Notes: a model not told the origin generated them from the letters alone. DNA of 64,000 bases from Chitinivibrio alkaliphilus ACht1 (GCF_000474745.1 NZ_ASJR01000003.1:103848-167847), one strand, 5' to 3'. Shown: positions 46,890-56,356, counted from the first letter of the stretch. A program made the numbers and translations.

Positions 46890-47478
46890 CATGAAAATTC
46901 GTCTACACACTGTATCAGGGTTTCCATATCAGCGTCGGTATGTGCTGTGCTGATAAAGGCTGTTTCGAAGGGAGATGGGGGGAGAAAGACTCCTCGTGAG
47001 CGGCAGTGATTCCAGAAGCGGGAGAAGGATTCCCTGTCTTGTTTTCGGGCCTGTGCGGCATTTTCCACAGTATGGGTACAGTGAAACAGGGTAAAGGCAC
47101 TGCCGCAGCGGGAGACATAGGCCGGTGCCTTTTTTTGCATTTCACACACAGCGGCAGCTGTTTTTGTTTCCAGCTCGTCGTAGATATGTCTGTGGGAGTC
47201 TAGCCATGATAACACGGCAGTTCCGGCAGCCACGGCAAGGGGATTGCCCGAAAGGGTTCCCGCTTGGTATACGGAGCCCTGTGGGGCCAGATATTCCATA
47301 ATATCCGCCCGCCCTCCAAAGGCGGCAGCGGGAAGGCCGCCGCCCATGATTTTGCCGAGGCAGGTAAGATCCGGCTTCAGGGAAAAAAGCTCCTGTGCTC
47401 CCCCCGGAGCCACGCGAAACCCGGAAATTACTTCATCAAAAATAAGGAGTGCTCCCGCATTCTCCGTTTCCCTCCGCT
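46880..47478 (-). pseudogene. hemL: Glutamate-1-semialdehyde aminomutase, C-terminal remnant
   Basis: Only about 200 C-terminal residues of the ~430-residue PLP enzyme that makes 5-aminolevulinate are present. Homology begins at ENAGALLIFDEVISGFRVAP and continues PDLTCLGKIMGGGLPAAAFG with the PLP Lys, then SVYQAGTLSGNPLAVAAG, to the stop. Upstream (beyond about 47478) the frame stays open but no longer resembles HemL, and the MscS gene begins divergently at 47538. No start codon with ribosome site fits. It is therefore a truncated gene, possibly a rearrangement or assembly junction. HemA needs a HemL partner, so an intact copy is expected elsewhere. Confidence 0.85.
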
Positions 47479-47537
47479 GAGAAACAATGTATCTTAGAAT
47501 ATAATTGGGAAAAGAATAGGAGCAGTAGGATAGTGTT

Positions 47538-48443
47538 ATGGATATTTCTGCAGTATTAGAGGATGTTTTCGGGGGATTTATCAGTATCTGGACCCTTGAG
47601 CTCTACAGCAGCGGTGGGGTGACGATCAGAATGCATCAGTTTATTATTGCTGCGGCGGTGCTTATCTTGGGGCTGTATATCAGCAAAAAAATCAGTGTCC
47701 ATGCGGTGGAACAACTCATGAAAACAGAGGTGATGACGCCCTCTGTTGGTGCCACGCTCAGGCGGTTTCTGGGCTGGTCTCTAAATCTCTTCTTTTTTCT
47801 CTTTGCTCTCTCCATAGCGGGAATTCCCCTTACATTTTTTACTGTTATTGGGGGTGGTCTTGCCATCGGTATTGGTTTTGGTGCGCAAAACACCATAAAC
47901 AATATCATCTCCGGTATTATTCTTCTCTTTGAAAAACCAATCCGCACAGGAGATATTTTGGAGTTGAACGGTGGCATGGAGGGGCGGGTTGTACAGATTG
48001 GCCGCCGTGTTGTTCGGGTGCGACGTGTGGATGGGGTTGATATGATTGTCCCTACGTCATTTTTTCTTGATCAGATTGTTATTAACTGGACCATCTATGA
48101 CAATGCTGTTCGAAGCAGTCTTTCCGTTGGGGTTGCCTATGGTTCAGACGTGCTTTTGGTACGGCGGTACCTGGAACAGATTCTTCGTGACAACGACAAG
48201 GTTCTCATGTCTCCCTCTGCGGAAGTACTCTTTACCGATTTTGGTGACAACTCCCTGGATTTTACCCTCATGTTCTGGACAAAGGTGCGTAGACCCATCG
48301 ACCGACGCCGGGTTGAATCTGATCTTCGCTTTGCAATCTGTACCCTCTTTCAAAAGGAGGGCATAACTATCGCCTTTCCACAGCGGGATATTCACTTTGA
48401 TACCCCCCTGGAAGTACGGCTCAACCGAAGTAAAGCCACATAG
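47538..48443 (+). CDS. Mechanosensitive channel, MscS family
   Basis: Inner-membrane channel that opens under turgor, 301 residues. Hydrophobic helices at about residues 32-50 and 72-100 precede the pore helix GGGLAIGIGFGAQNTINNIISG, the hallmark glycine/alanine-packed TM3. The C-terminal cytoplasmic beta/alpha domain follows (KPIRTGDILELNGGMEGRVV, GVDMIVPTSFFLD). Only about three membrane segments, a small form. ATG start with AATAGGAGC upstream. Confidence 0.93.
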   Translation: MDISAVLEDVFGGFISIWTLELYSSGGVTIRMHQFIIAAAVLILGLYISKKISVHAVEQLMKTEVMTPSVGATLRRFLGWSLNLFFFLFALSIAGIPLTFFTVIGGGLAIGIGFGAQNTINNIISGIILLFEKPIRTGDILELNGGMEGRVVQIGRRVVRVRRVDGVDMIVPTSFFLDQIVINWTIYDNAVRSSLSVGVAYGSDVLLVRRYLEQILRDNDKVLMSPSAEVLFTDFGDNSLDFTLMFWTKVRRPIDRRRVESDLRFAICTLFQKEGITIAFPQRDIHFDTPLEVRLNRSKAT

Positions 48444-48596
48444 CCGCCGTATTACGAAAAAAAAGAGTGTTGTACGGGGTATCTTTTGAATTCCTTTTTT
48501 TTGCATGGATGAGCTCTTTGTAAGAAAGAACATATAGGGGCAATACTCCTCCATTACTTCATATATTTTATAGTATCTAAATATTCGGGGAGGCCT

Positions 48597-49478
48597 GTGA
48601 GAATTCCGGCAAAACTCAAACCACTACTTGAAGAAGGCTATATCAGCAACGTTGTGCAAAATCTTAAAAGCGGCAAGGAAGCCGATGTGTTTTTAGTAGA
48701 ATCGCGGGGAGGCCTGTGCTGTGCAAAGGTGTACAAGGATCATACCGCACGAAGTTTCCGCAGTCATGCCTCCTATGAAGACGGGCGAAAAACGGGAAAC
48801 AGCCGCCGTGACCGTGCCATGCGGAAAAAAAGTCGCTATGGTCGTGCGGTGCATGAACAGGAGTGGCATCAGGCGGAGGTAAACGCCCTTTCCCGCCTCC
48901 ATGCCCTGGGAATATCTGTGCCGGAGGCTCACTTTTTTTTGGACGGGGTTCTTGTCATGGAGGCCGTCTTAAATAAAGAGGAAAATGTCGCCTTGCCCCT
49001 GATACGGGAAGAATTTACCCCACAGGAGGCCGCCCTTTTTCACGTCCGTCTTATTCGGGAGTGTGCTGCCATGCTGTGTGAGGGGATTATCCACGGAGAC
49101 CTTTCCCCCTATAATATTCTGCGCGGAGCAGAGGGACCGGTGATTATCGATCTGCCCCAATGGGTTGATGCGGCTCAGCATACGCGGGCGCGGGAATTTT
49201 TTCTTCGGGATGTGCACAATGTCACCAGTTTCTTCAGCACCTTTCATCCCCCCCTTTCCTCCTGCAGATACGGGGAAGAGATGTGGGAGCTCTACACCCG
49301 CGGGGAGTTGTCCCCCCGTTCACCCCTTACGGGAGAGTGGAAGGATGATCGTACGGATATAGAGATGGGAGACACCCTCTTTCTTATTCGCCATGCCGAA
49401 GCAGAAGAGATGGAGCGTCGGGAACGTCTGGCCGCCCGGCTTGAAGGGCGGGAAGATGCGGGGGAGTATAGAAATTAG
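48597..49478 (+). CDS. RIO-family atypical protein kinase
   Basis: 293 residues. The N-terminal NVVQNLKSGKEADVFLV replaces the glycine loop as in RIO kinases, ALLCCAKVYK-like strand (GGLCCAKVYKDHTA) provides the ATP Lys, IIHGDLSPYNILRG is the catalytic loop and VIIDLPQWVDAAQH the metal-binding Asp. A Glu/Arg-rich C-terminal tail follows. Bacterial RIO kinases are of unknown role; archaeal and eukaryotic relatives work in ribosome maturation. GTG start with GGGGAGG. Stands alone between MscS and an accessory stretch. Confidence 0.9.
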   Translation: MRIPAKLKPLLEEGYISNVVQNLKSGKEADVFLVESRGGLCCAKVYKDHTARSFRSHASYEDGRKTGNSRRDRAMRKKSRYGRAVHEQEWHQAEVNALSRLHALGISVPEAHFFLDGVLVMEAVLNKEENVALPLIREEFTPQEAALFHVRLIRECAAMLCEGIIHGDLSPYNILRGAEGPVIIDLPQWVDAAQHTRAREFFLRDVHNVTSFFSTFHPPLSSCRYGEEMWELYTRGELSPRSPLTGEWKDDRTDIEMGDTLFLIRHAEAEEMERRERLAARLEGREDAGEYRN

Positions 49479-49750
49479 TTTCGGTATGTTGTTATTTGTG
49501 GGGGAATCATATCTTGTGTGGTAAGCATTGAGGTAAGGGTATTGGCAGGATATATTGATTTTTGTCGGATTGATCGAAGAGGCCTGTTATGTAAAGGAGC
49601 AAAGTCTGGACTCATGGTATTCATGTAACGTCGTCTGCTAAAATATTCGCCATGTACCGTATTTAATTCATTTATATTGGGTATATGGTGTTCCCGTTAT
49701 ATCTTATATCGTCCTTTTTAAAAAGAGATAGTTAACGCCAGGAAGCGGTT

Positions 49751-50010
49751 ATGAACTTTACAAATATGACTCAATTTGACAGAGTGAAGAAAGCTTTTTC
49801 AAAGAGGTCTCTGGATTGGGGAAAGGTTTCTGTGGAGACAAATGATAATGCAGAAGTGCGGGAATTTCTTATGGGGTTACAGGAAGCATATAACCTTACC
49901 AGGAACAACAGCACCGGCAACTTCTCTTAATTGAACGTATTCAAGATTTTAATGTGCAGCAATATAGCCGAAGATCAAAACATCTCTATTCCTTTCATAT
50001 TCCACGCTGA
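49751..50010 (+). pseudogene. Broken small hypothetical gene
   Basis: An ATG with AGGAAG upstream encodes MNFTNMTQFDRVKKAFSKRS and continues to FLMGLQEAYNL, then stops at 49930 after 59 residues. A second frame opens at once and reads YQEQQHRQLLLIERIQDFNV, then to a stop at 50010. One extra base near 49896 would give an 86-residue protein with plausible continuity. The family is not recognised. The flanks (49479-49750 and 50011-50215) hold no gene that can be supported. The interruption may be mutation or sequence error. Confidence 0.45.
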
Positions 50011-50215
50011 TTCAGGAGATCCATTGCCCCATTTTCATAAATAAATGTATACGGGAGTTGGGGGATTGTATAGGTTTCCTATTTTGTCTACAGAGGAATG
50101 ACCATACTTTCTGAACGCCTGCATAGATCGGAAAAAATAGACATGTAAAGTTCCATCTTTATCTCTTTTCGGGCTGATTGTATTATATCTTAAGATGATA
50201 TATAAAGGAGGGATT

Positions 50216-50407
50216 TTGAAGCTGAATCGATCTGCCGTATCTCTTCGCAGAAGAGGAGAGAAATGTAAAGCAGAGAGTGTCCGTATAAGTAAAGAAGAGG
50301 CACTTCTCTATGTGTGGGATTTAACTCAGGAAGTATATTCATTAACCGGAGATTTTGATGCTGAATCACGATTACAAAGAGATGTTGTCTCTGTTACTCG
50401 AAAATAA
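50216..50407 (+). CDS. Small protein partner of the nucleotidyltransferase
   Basis: 63 residues from TTG 50216, which follows AAAGGAGG at five bases; the upstream in-frame ATG (50195) would place that site inside the gene. The sequence EALLYVWDLTQEVYSLTGDF and DAESRLQRDVVSVTRK resembles small proteins commonly encoded just before DUF6036-type nucleotidyltransferases. It overlaps the next gene by 50 bases. Antitoxin or adaptor role is inference from gene pairing. Confidence 0.65.
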   Translation: MKLNRSAVSLRRRGEKCKAESVRISKEEALLYVWDLTQEVYSLTGDFDAESRLQRDVVSVTRK

Positions 50408-50801
50408 TGTCGATTTTCTTTTGGTTGGTGCCTATGCCCTTGCTGTACACGGTTTTCCCCGTGCAACCGGTGATATTGATATTTTTGTAAAACCAGATTC
50501 TGAAAATGCTCAACGAGTATTAAAAACCCTGGACGAGTTTGGTGCTCCACGTGATGGCCTTTCTGCTTCCGATTTTGAAACCCCCGGCATCGTTTTTCAG
50601 ATAGGTGTTGCTCCCCGCAGAATAGATATTATCACTGAAATTGATGGACTTACATTTGAAGACGCGTCCAAAGGAAAAGATATTGTGGAGATTCAGGAAT
50701 TGAAAATACCCGTGATTTCAAAGTTAAACCTTATTCGTAATAAAAGAGCAACAGGTCCGGATAAAGATAAAATTGATGCGGAAAACCTGGAGGGCAACTA
50801 A
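50358..50801 (+). CDS. MNT-like nucleotidyltransferase (toxin-antitoxin-type)
   Basis: 147 residues, DNA polymerase beta-like fold: FLLVGAYALAVHGFPRATGD followed by IDIFVKPD gives the GG/GS-equivalent and the DxD metal site (GDIDIF), with a third Asp in RIDIITEIDG. It ends ISKLNLIRNKRATGPDKDKID, typical of this family. Start at ATG 50358 inside the upstream gene. Such proteins often occur as a pair with a small gene in defence or toxin-antitoxin loci; target unknown. Confidence 0.82.
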   Translation: MLNHDYKEMLSLLLENNVDFLLVGAYALAVHGFPRATGDIDIFVKPDSENAQRVLKTLDEFGAPRDGLSASDFETPGIVFQIGVAPRRIDIITEIDGLTFEDASKGKDIVEIQELKIPVISKLNLIRNKRATGPDKDKIDAENLEGN

Positions 50802-50937
50802 CCGACTTGAGGGAATGCCCTTTTATGGAGGAGGTTGGTCTTTCGGTTTCATGAAAACTGTTGTACCATACGGGGATGTTTTGAATGGGAGACTCTGATT
50901 TCAGAAATCAAGAAACACGCATATGGGGGAGGTTAAA

Positions 50938-51438
50938 ATGAGACAACCAATTATCACGGCAGAACATGTAATTCTACGGGAGTTTATCCCTGAAGATGCC
51001 AGGGAGGTTCAGGAGCTGGCTGGAAATTATACCGTTGCCAGATACACCCTGAATGTACCACACCCCTACGAAGATGGCATGGCTGAAAGCTGGATTTCCA
51101 CTCACGCTGAAGGCTGGGAGCATAAAAAAGAGATAACATACGCTATTATTTTGAAAGATACAGGTTCGCTTATTGGTGCAATAAGCCTTATGAATATTAC
51201 GGGAACAGAAGCAGAACTGGTATATTGGATTGGTGAACCCTATTGGGGAAATGGGTATTGTACTGAAGCTGCGGTGAAATTGATTGAGATGGCCTCTTCA
51301 CAGTGGGGTATCGAGGATTTTTGGGCAATTCATCTTCAGAAAAACCCTGCCTCAGGGGCAGTAATGAAAAAAAATGGTATGCATAAGAGAGACACCCGTA
51401 CTATTCCTGACCGTGATGGGAGTAATTGCCCTTGCTGA
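50938..51438 (+). CDS. GNAT N-acetyltransferase (RimJ/RimL-like)
   Basis: 166 residues: LREFIPEDAREVQELAG, ELVYWIGEPYWGNGYCTEAA (acetyl-CoA pyrophosphate loop) and NPASGAVMKKNGMHK. The C-terminus (RDTRTIPDRDGSNCPC) is short and unlike the usual final strand, so the 3' end may be altered. ATG 50938 follows GGGGGAGG. Substrate, either an N-terminus or small amine, unknown. An accessory gene in a mixed region. Confidence 0.83.
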   Translation: MRQPIITAEHVILREFIPEDAREVQELAGNYTVARYTLNVPHPYEDGMAESWISTHAEGWEHKKEITYAIILKDTGSLIGAISLMNITGTEAELVYWIGEPYWGNGYCTEAAVKLIEMASSQWGIEDFWAIHLQKNPASGAVMKKNGMHKRDTRTIPDRDGSNCPC

Positions 51439-51556
51439 CAGATATACCCTGTCCCTATCACCTGAAAGGGGCGTTGTGCCATAATCACATGGTGTTTTGT
51501 CACACATAATTGTCATACCCAAGGAGTCTTTGTCCGCATATTTTTTTGCTGATTCC

Positions 51557-51575
51557 GTAGACCAGTTGTTCCACA
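51557..51575. repeat. 19-base repeat, copy 1
   Basis: GTAGACCAGTTGTTCCACA in the intergenic region before the TIGR02147 gene; 18 of 19 bases recur at 53616-53634 in the same orientation. See copy 2. Confidence 0.6.
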
Positions 51576-51650
51576 GAAATAGATTTAAAGGAGTATTTCC
51601 CCCTTGTTCCGGTGGTAAAATAATCGTATACTCATAATAAAGGATGTGCT

Positions 51651-52472
51651 GTGAATTCAGTTTTTACCTATACCGATTACCGTGATTTTCTCCGGGACCA
51701 TTTTGAGAAGGCCAAGAAAGAGCATTCCCATTATTCTCTGCGCTATGTATCACAGAAGACAGGGGTTGATCCCAGTTTTTATGCAAAAATACTCAAGCGG
51801 GAAAAACACCTCGGTGACGACTCAGTGGAGGCGGTAAAGAGTATCCTCAATTTTACTCACTCCAATGAGGCGGAGTATTTTACCACCCTGGTTCATTTTA
51901 CCAAAACAAAGAACAAGAAAGTGCGTGAACGCCTCCTTGATCACTTGCTCATGTTGAGAGAAAGTACTGCCCATCCCATTGATGATTTCTATTATTTTTC
52001 AAAGTGGTATATTATTCCCGTGCGGGAAATGCTGGCCGTGTACAATATCAGAAAAGAAGATGTTACACATCTTGGTAGCCGTTTCCTTCACCCCCTTTCA
52101 GAAGAAGAGGTTCGTGAGGCTGTGCATATCCTTGAAAATTTATCCATGATTGGCCCCGACAGCTCGGGGTATCTCAAACCCCGCAGGGACTTTGTTTCCA
52201 CGGGGGATCAATGGCAGTCCCTCGGAGTGCGCGCCTTTCAGAAAAAAATGATGGCCCTGGGGTCAGAGGCCCTGGAGAGTACTCCCCGGGAGGAACGGGA
52301 TATTTCAACCCTTACGGTAAGCATAGACACAGAGGCTTTGCCAAGAATAAAAAAGCGACTTTCCCGGGCGCGCAAGGATATTATGCATGTTGTGGGTGAG
52401 TGTGAAAATCCCGATCGGGTGTACCAGATTAATATGCAGGTGTTTCCCCTCACGAAGGGAGAGGATTCGTGA
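51651..52472 (+). CDS. TIGR02147-family protein
   Basis: 273 residues. TIGR02147 proteins are a paralogous family known mainly from Fibrobacter and relatives; FTYTDYRDFLRDHFEKAKK, RYVSQKTGVDPSFYAKIL (HTH-like) and NEAEYFTTLVHF are family hallmarks, with an all-alpha C-terminal half ending in LTVSIDTEALPRIKKRL. A regulatory role is suspected but unproven. GTG start, AAAGGATG upstream. It is immediately followed (ATG overlap region) by a lipoprotein gene, a frequent pairing for this family. Confidence 0.9.
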   Translation: MNSVFTYTDYRDFLRDHFEKAKKEHSHYSLRYVSQKTGVDPSFYAKILKREKHLGDDSVEAVKSILNFTHSNEAEYFTTLVHFTKTKNKKVRERLLDHLLMLRESTAHPIDDFYYFSKWYIIPVREMLAVYNIRKEDVTHLGSRFLHPLSEEEVREAVHILENLSMIGPDSSGYLKPRRDFVSTGDQWQSLGVRAFQKKMMALGSEALESTPREERDISTLTVSIDTEALPRIKKRLSRARKDIMHVVGECENPDRVYQINMQVFPLTKGEDS

Positions 52473-52476
52473 TGCC

Positions 52477-53619
52477 ATGGATACTGCTTTTTTTACTGCC
52501 CTGTTTGTATGTGCGGGGTGCAGTCTGGATGTTGCCGGTGGTACCGGTACGGAAACCACAAACGGGGTGGTGGTTGTGGCTGCTGACGGCGAAACACCGG
52601 TGCCCGGAGCAGTGGTTCACGAGGTGATACGCGCCGATTGGTACTCAGCTTTTTCCACGGAAGAATCTCCTATACACCGTGAGTATATTACCGATGAGGC
52701 AGGGATGTTTTATTACGATACCACCATACCTCCAGCCACCTATACAATTTTTGCCGATGAAGGGGGATACCGTACCAATAATTTTATTCCAGATACGGTG
52801 ATACTTTCGTCGTATGTGTCCTGTACTCTCTTTGTTGATCCGGGAAGCAGGCTGGGTATTGCGGGGACTGCCCTTTATCAGGAAAGTAAGGGCATGGTGG
52901 TCTTTGGCACCCTTCCGCCGGGGGGATACACCTTTGTTGTTGCACCGAGAGGAGGGGATCCGGTCTTTGCAGATTTTTCTATTCTCTCCCTAGATACCTC
53001 TTTTGCAGCATCTCCATCTTACTCGGGACTTCTCTTTGAAGATTTTACCGGTGGGTTTTTGCAAAATCCCCTCGGTGAGGTAACACAGGGAGTTTTTTGG
53101 TATAGTTTCAGTGACAGCCTGAATAAATCCTATACTGCATCTGGCTGGCGGGTAGATTCCCTGTCGCCGGTGCGAGGAAATTCCCGGGTGGATGCACAGA
53201 TCAGTGATGGAATCCTTCATACAGAGGTGTTTCTCGGCACAGAAGCAGAGGGGGCCTACGGAGGTGTCGGGGCGGCCCTTTTTTCAGAGGCGGGACGTGG
53301 ATTTACCCTTACTCACATGGATACACTGGTGGTGCGTGCTCGTGGCGGTGGCCGTATGCGTATCTCCTTTCATTCGGAAGATATGAAAGGAAAATTTTTC
53401 CACCCCCTTGAACTTACTGCGGATTGGGAAGAGCGCCACCTTGCTTTGAGTGATTTTTCCTTCAGCAATGACGCTGATGCCGGGAAAAGCTGGGATGAGA
53501 TCTCACGGAATATCGGGTATGTGGAGATGTTTTTTCTTGAAGAGGACCAACCCGCAGATTCTGCGTATTTTTTTGAGATTGACACCATCTTTTTTTCAGG
53601 GGTAGCTCTTCCGTTGTAG
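52477..53619 (+). CDS. Lipoprotein with carboxypeptidase-regulatory-like domain
   Basis: About 380 residues. The start MDTAFFTALFVCAGC gives a lipobox, then SLDVAGGTGTETTNG, a segment typical of Fibrobacterota lipoproteins. A beta-sandwich (VVVVAADGETPVPGAVVHEV, EAGMFYYDTTIPPATYTI) follows, then a carbohydrate-binding-like beta domain (residues about 200-380, FHSEDMKGKFFHPLELTADW). The alternative ATG at 52472 in another frame would give MPWILLFF-TALFVCAGC if the T7 run at 52488-52494 had one more T. Outer-membrane or surface protein; partner of the TIGR02147 gene. Function unknown. Confidence 0.72.
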   Translation: MDTAFFTALFVCAGCSLDVAGGTGTETTNGVVVVAADGETPVPGAVVHEVIRADWYSAFSTEESPIHREYITDEAGMFYYDTTIPPATYTIFADEGGYRTNNFIPDTVILSSYVSCTLFVDPGSRLGIAGTALYQESKGMVVFGTLPPGGYTFVVAPRGGDPVFADFSILSLDTSFAASPSYSGLLFEDFTGGFLQNPLGEVTQGVFWYSFSDSLNKSYTASGWRVDSLSPVRGNSRVDAQISDGILHTEVFLGTEAEGAYGGVGAALFSEAGRGFTLTHMDTLVVRARGGGRMRISFHSEDMKGKFFHPLELTADWEERHLALSDFSFSNDADAGKSWDEISRNIGYVEMFFLEEDQPADSAYFFEIDTIFFSGVALPL

Positions 53620-53634
53620 ACCAGCTGTTCCACA
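53616..53634. repeat. 19-base repeat, copy 2
   Basis: GTAGACCAGCTGTTCCACA, one mismatch from copy 1 at 51557. It straddles the stop of the lipoprotein gene and lies 92 bases before the secreted GH9 gene. The pair flanks the TIGR02147/lipoprotein unit, so it may mark insertion ends or be a shared regulatory site. Confidence 0.55.
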
Positions 53635-53725
53635 CTATCTTTCTCAGGATTTGTTCTATTCGGGCCGAAGGTTTTGTCTTTGTGTATCTTACGTCTGTAA
53701 CGTTAATTGCAAAACCGGAGGTCCT

Positions 53726-56329
53726 ATGAAGTTAGTGCTTATATGTTGTCTCTTTTTATTTTCAGTGGTGCAGGCTGCGCGCCTGGCATCGGTCACAGCA
53801 CTTGATGAACAGATTATTATGGTCCACTTTGAGGATGGTGTGGTGGAGCGCCCTGATGATCCTGAGCAGGACCCCTACCCCTATGAAGGACATAAGCACC
53901 ATGTTGACGGTAGTCAGGCCGTATATTTTGGCGACCCCCTCAACACTGAGGCGGCTCAAAACAGTGCCAACTGGCAGATATCCTCTGAGGATCATAGTGT
54001 CTACAGCAGTGAACGTGCTCCCGTTGAGATTCATCGAAAGAGTAAACTCAACGGTATGAGTATGGCCGGCTGGGATGGTAGTAATAACGATTGGGCCTAT
54101 GATCATACCATGGAACACTGGCTTTACCTGCGCCTTCCCGAACCAATGGAGCAGGGAAAAACCTATACCATTTCGGTCGGGTCATCGCTCAACAGCGATC
54201 AAAGCAGCGTGAGTTTCACCTACGATATTTTTTCTGTCGTTTCAGAGGCCATTCATGTGAATTTGGTGGGCTACAAAGCATCTCCCTCTATCAAAGCGGC
54301 AGATCTGTACCACTGGATGGGTGATGGCGGTGGACGTGATTATTCCGATTTTGAAGGAAATACGGTGTATATCTATGATGTAGAGGCTGAATCCTATACC
54401 GAGGTGGGAACGGTGGACTTCTGGATGAGCAATCAGAGTGAGGGACATCATTACAATTTTATCGAATCCGATGTGTGGAATATTGATTTTACGGGATTTG
54501 AGACCCCAGGTCGATATCGCCTTGCCGTGGAAGGGATTGGGGCAAGCCAGAAGTTTACTATTCACGATAACATCTACTATGAACCCCTTCGCGTAAATAC
54601 TTTGGGACATTTTTATATGCGTGTGGGTCAGGACAGCCCCGATATTGATCCCCGTCCGCGTCTTCCCCTCATGATACCGGAGGTCGATAATGCACGGGTA
54701 TACGTTACCACCCTTCATCCCTACCATCCAAATTGGGATGAGGTGGGGGGTGATCGCTGGGATCAGCCCGGTACATGGTCGGACTATACCACGGGGGAGG
54801 AAAATCCCTATGGCTGGGGCGGTTGGTCCGATGCCTATGATTGGGACAGGCACGGTGAGCATGTACTCTCCATATGGGATATTCTCCTCCCCTATATACT
54901 CACAGAGGGAGCCCTATCCGATGATGATTTTGGACTTGCTGAAAGTGGAAACGGCATTCCCGATGTACTCGATGAAGCCCGCTTTGAGGTGGATTTCTTT
55001 TTGCGTATCCGTACCGCCGAGGGAGAATACAGCCATGGCCTTACCAATCCCTACGGTAATGATGATCTGCGCCTGTATCAGGCGGGAGGAACAGCCCTTT
55101 CGGCATGGTATAATGCGGTAAATGCGGCTATGATGGCCGAGGCGTTCCGTATTTCCGGCAATGATGAGCTTATGGAGGAGTACCGCGATTCTGCCATTGT
55201 CGCTTATAATTTTGCCCAGGATTTTTACGATAATCAGCGCCTTGATGACCGCTTTGCCATCATGGAGGGGCGGGATATGAAAATGACTGCTGCGGCCTTT
55301 CTATATAATATAACGGGGGATACCTTCTGGGAAGATGAGATGATCAGTGAAAACAGAATTACCTCTCCCACATCGCCCGTACAGCGTCATCAACAAGGGG
55401 ATTTCAGTCAGCTCTATGCAATAGTGGCCTATGCAACAACTCCCCGGACGGTACACTACCCTGAGGTGCAGGAAAATATGCGGCAGGCCATAATCAACGA
55501 AGCAATGGAGCGGGAAGCCACACAACGAAATAACAGACCATCACGTCGCTCCTATGATGATTGGACGGGGTATTGGAAAAACGCAAGTGATGTTCAAAGG
55601 ACAATCGTTGCGCATGCCCTTTCCACAGACCCAGTGCAGAAGGAGGAGCTTTTTGATGCTCTCATTCTGGAGGCAGACTGGGGCCTGGGCAGAAATCCCT
55701 CAAATTTTATTACCATGACCACCGCCTCCACCCCTCTGGAATCCATCCGCAGTGTTGAGGCTGCCTATACATCGGGATATAATGATGGTACACCGGGACT
55801 GCATCCGGGCCATACGCCCTATCACAATATGGACGATTGGGCTCCCGGCATGATAATGGGACGTCCAAGCTGGCTGGCAGAGCAGGGATACCCAGCGCAG
55901 GATGACTGGCCTGACGGTGAGCTTTGGTTTAACACAGATTATGTTTGGTCCCATTCTGAGTTTACCCTCCGCCAGACTATGCGGGGCAAACAGGCCCTCT
56001 ATGGATATCTCTACGGAATAAGTAAAAACGATAACGGAACACCCATTGTTGGGGGTGGTAACCCGGAGAACTCTGCCCGCTCGAAGGGAAGCGGGTATCG
56101 GATTGTTGTCAATAATCGTGAAATACGCCTTGTTTCGCCTGCCAATGACGCTCAGGATGCATCTTTGCACATTATTGATCCCCGGGGGCGGATTGTGAAA
56201 TCTGCACGCGGGGAGAGCCAAAACGGCAGTTTTGTCCTTTCCTCGAGAGGGGAGCTTTCCCGTGGTATGTATATTCTTCGCGGTCAGATGGGTGATGTTA
56301 CCATTCAGCGGCGAATGGTAGTACAATAA
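53726..56329 (+). CDS. Secreted family 9 glycoside hydrolase with sorting domain
   Basis: 867 residues with signal peptide MKLVLICCLFLFSVVQA. Order: N-terminal beta region to about 180, Ig-like cellulase-N domain (HVNLVGYKASPSIKAADLYH to about 290), GH9 catalytic (alpha/alpha)6 domain to about 790 with GGWSDAYDWDRHGEHV (Asp pair; Tyr replaces the usual Gly) and HSEFTLRQTMRGKQALYGYL with the acid Glu. The last ~75 residues (SLHIIDPRGRIVKS, GELSRGMYILRG) are a sorting-like beta domain. Likely a surface or extracellular beta-glucanase or chitin/chitosan-active enzyme. GGAGG precedes ATG; terminator follows. Confidence 0.9.
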   Translation: MKLVLICCLFLFSVVQAARLASVTALDEQIIMVHFEDGVVERPDDPEQDPYPYEGHKHHVDGSQAVYFGDPLNTEAAQNSANWQISSEDHSVYSSERAPVEIHRKSKLNGMSMAGWDGSNNDWAYDHTMEHWLYLRLPEPMEQGKTYTISVGSSLNSDQSSVSFTYDIFSVVSEAIHVNLVGYKASPSIKAADLYHWMGDGGGRDYSDFEGNTVYIYDVEAESYTEVGTVDFWMSNQSEGHHYNFIESDVWNIDFTGFETPGRYRLAVEGIGASQKFTIHDNIYYEPLRVNTLGHFYMRVGQDSPDIDPRPRLPLMIPEVDNARVYVTTLHPYHPNWDEVGGDRWDQPGTWSDYTTGEENPYGWGGWSDAYDWDRHGEHVLSIWDILLPYILTEGALSDDDFGLAESGNGIPDVLDEARFEVDFFLRIRTAEGEYSHGLTNPYGNDDLRLYQAGGTALSAWYNAVNAAMMAEAFRISGNDELMEEYRDSAIVAYNFAQDFYDNQRLDDRFAIMEGRDMKMTAAAFLYNITGDTFWEDEMISENRITSPTSPVQRHQQGDFSQLYAIVAYATTPRTVHYPEVQENMRQAIINEAMEREATQRNNRPSRRSYDDWTGYWKNASDVQRTIVAHALSTDPVQKEELFDALILEADWGLGRNPSNFITMTTASTPLESIRSVEAAYTSGYNDGTPGLHPGHTPYHNMDDWAPGMIMGRPSWLAEQGYPAQDDWPDGELWFNTDYVWSHSEFTLRQTMRGKQALYGYLYGISKNDNGTPIVGGGNPENSARSKGSGYRIVVNNREIRLVSPANDAQDASLHIIDPRGRIVKSARGESQNGSFVLSSRGELSRGMYILRGQMGDVTIQRRMVVQ

Positions 56330-56356
56330 CGTATTGCTCACCAGGGAAGAGATGTA

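Noticed and set aside
49479..49750. Possible coding remnants downstream of the RIO kinase
   Set aside because: Short frames only, with no recognisable motif or ribosome site.
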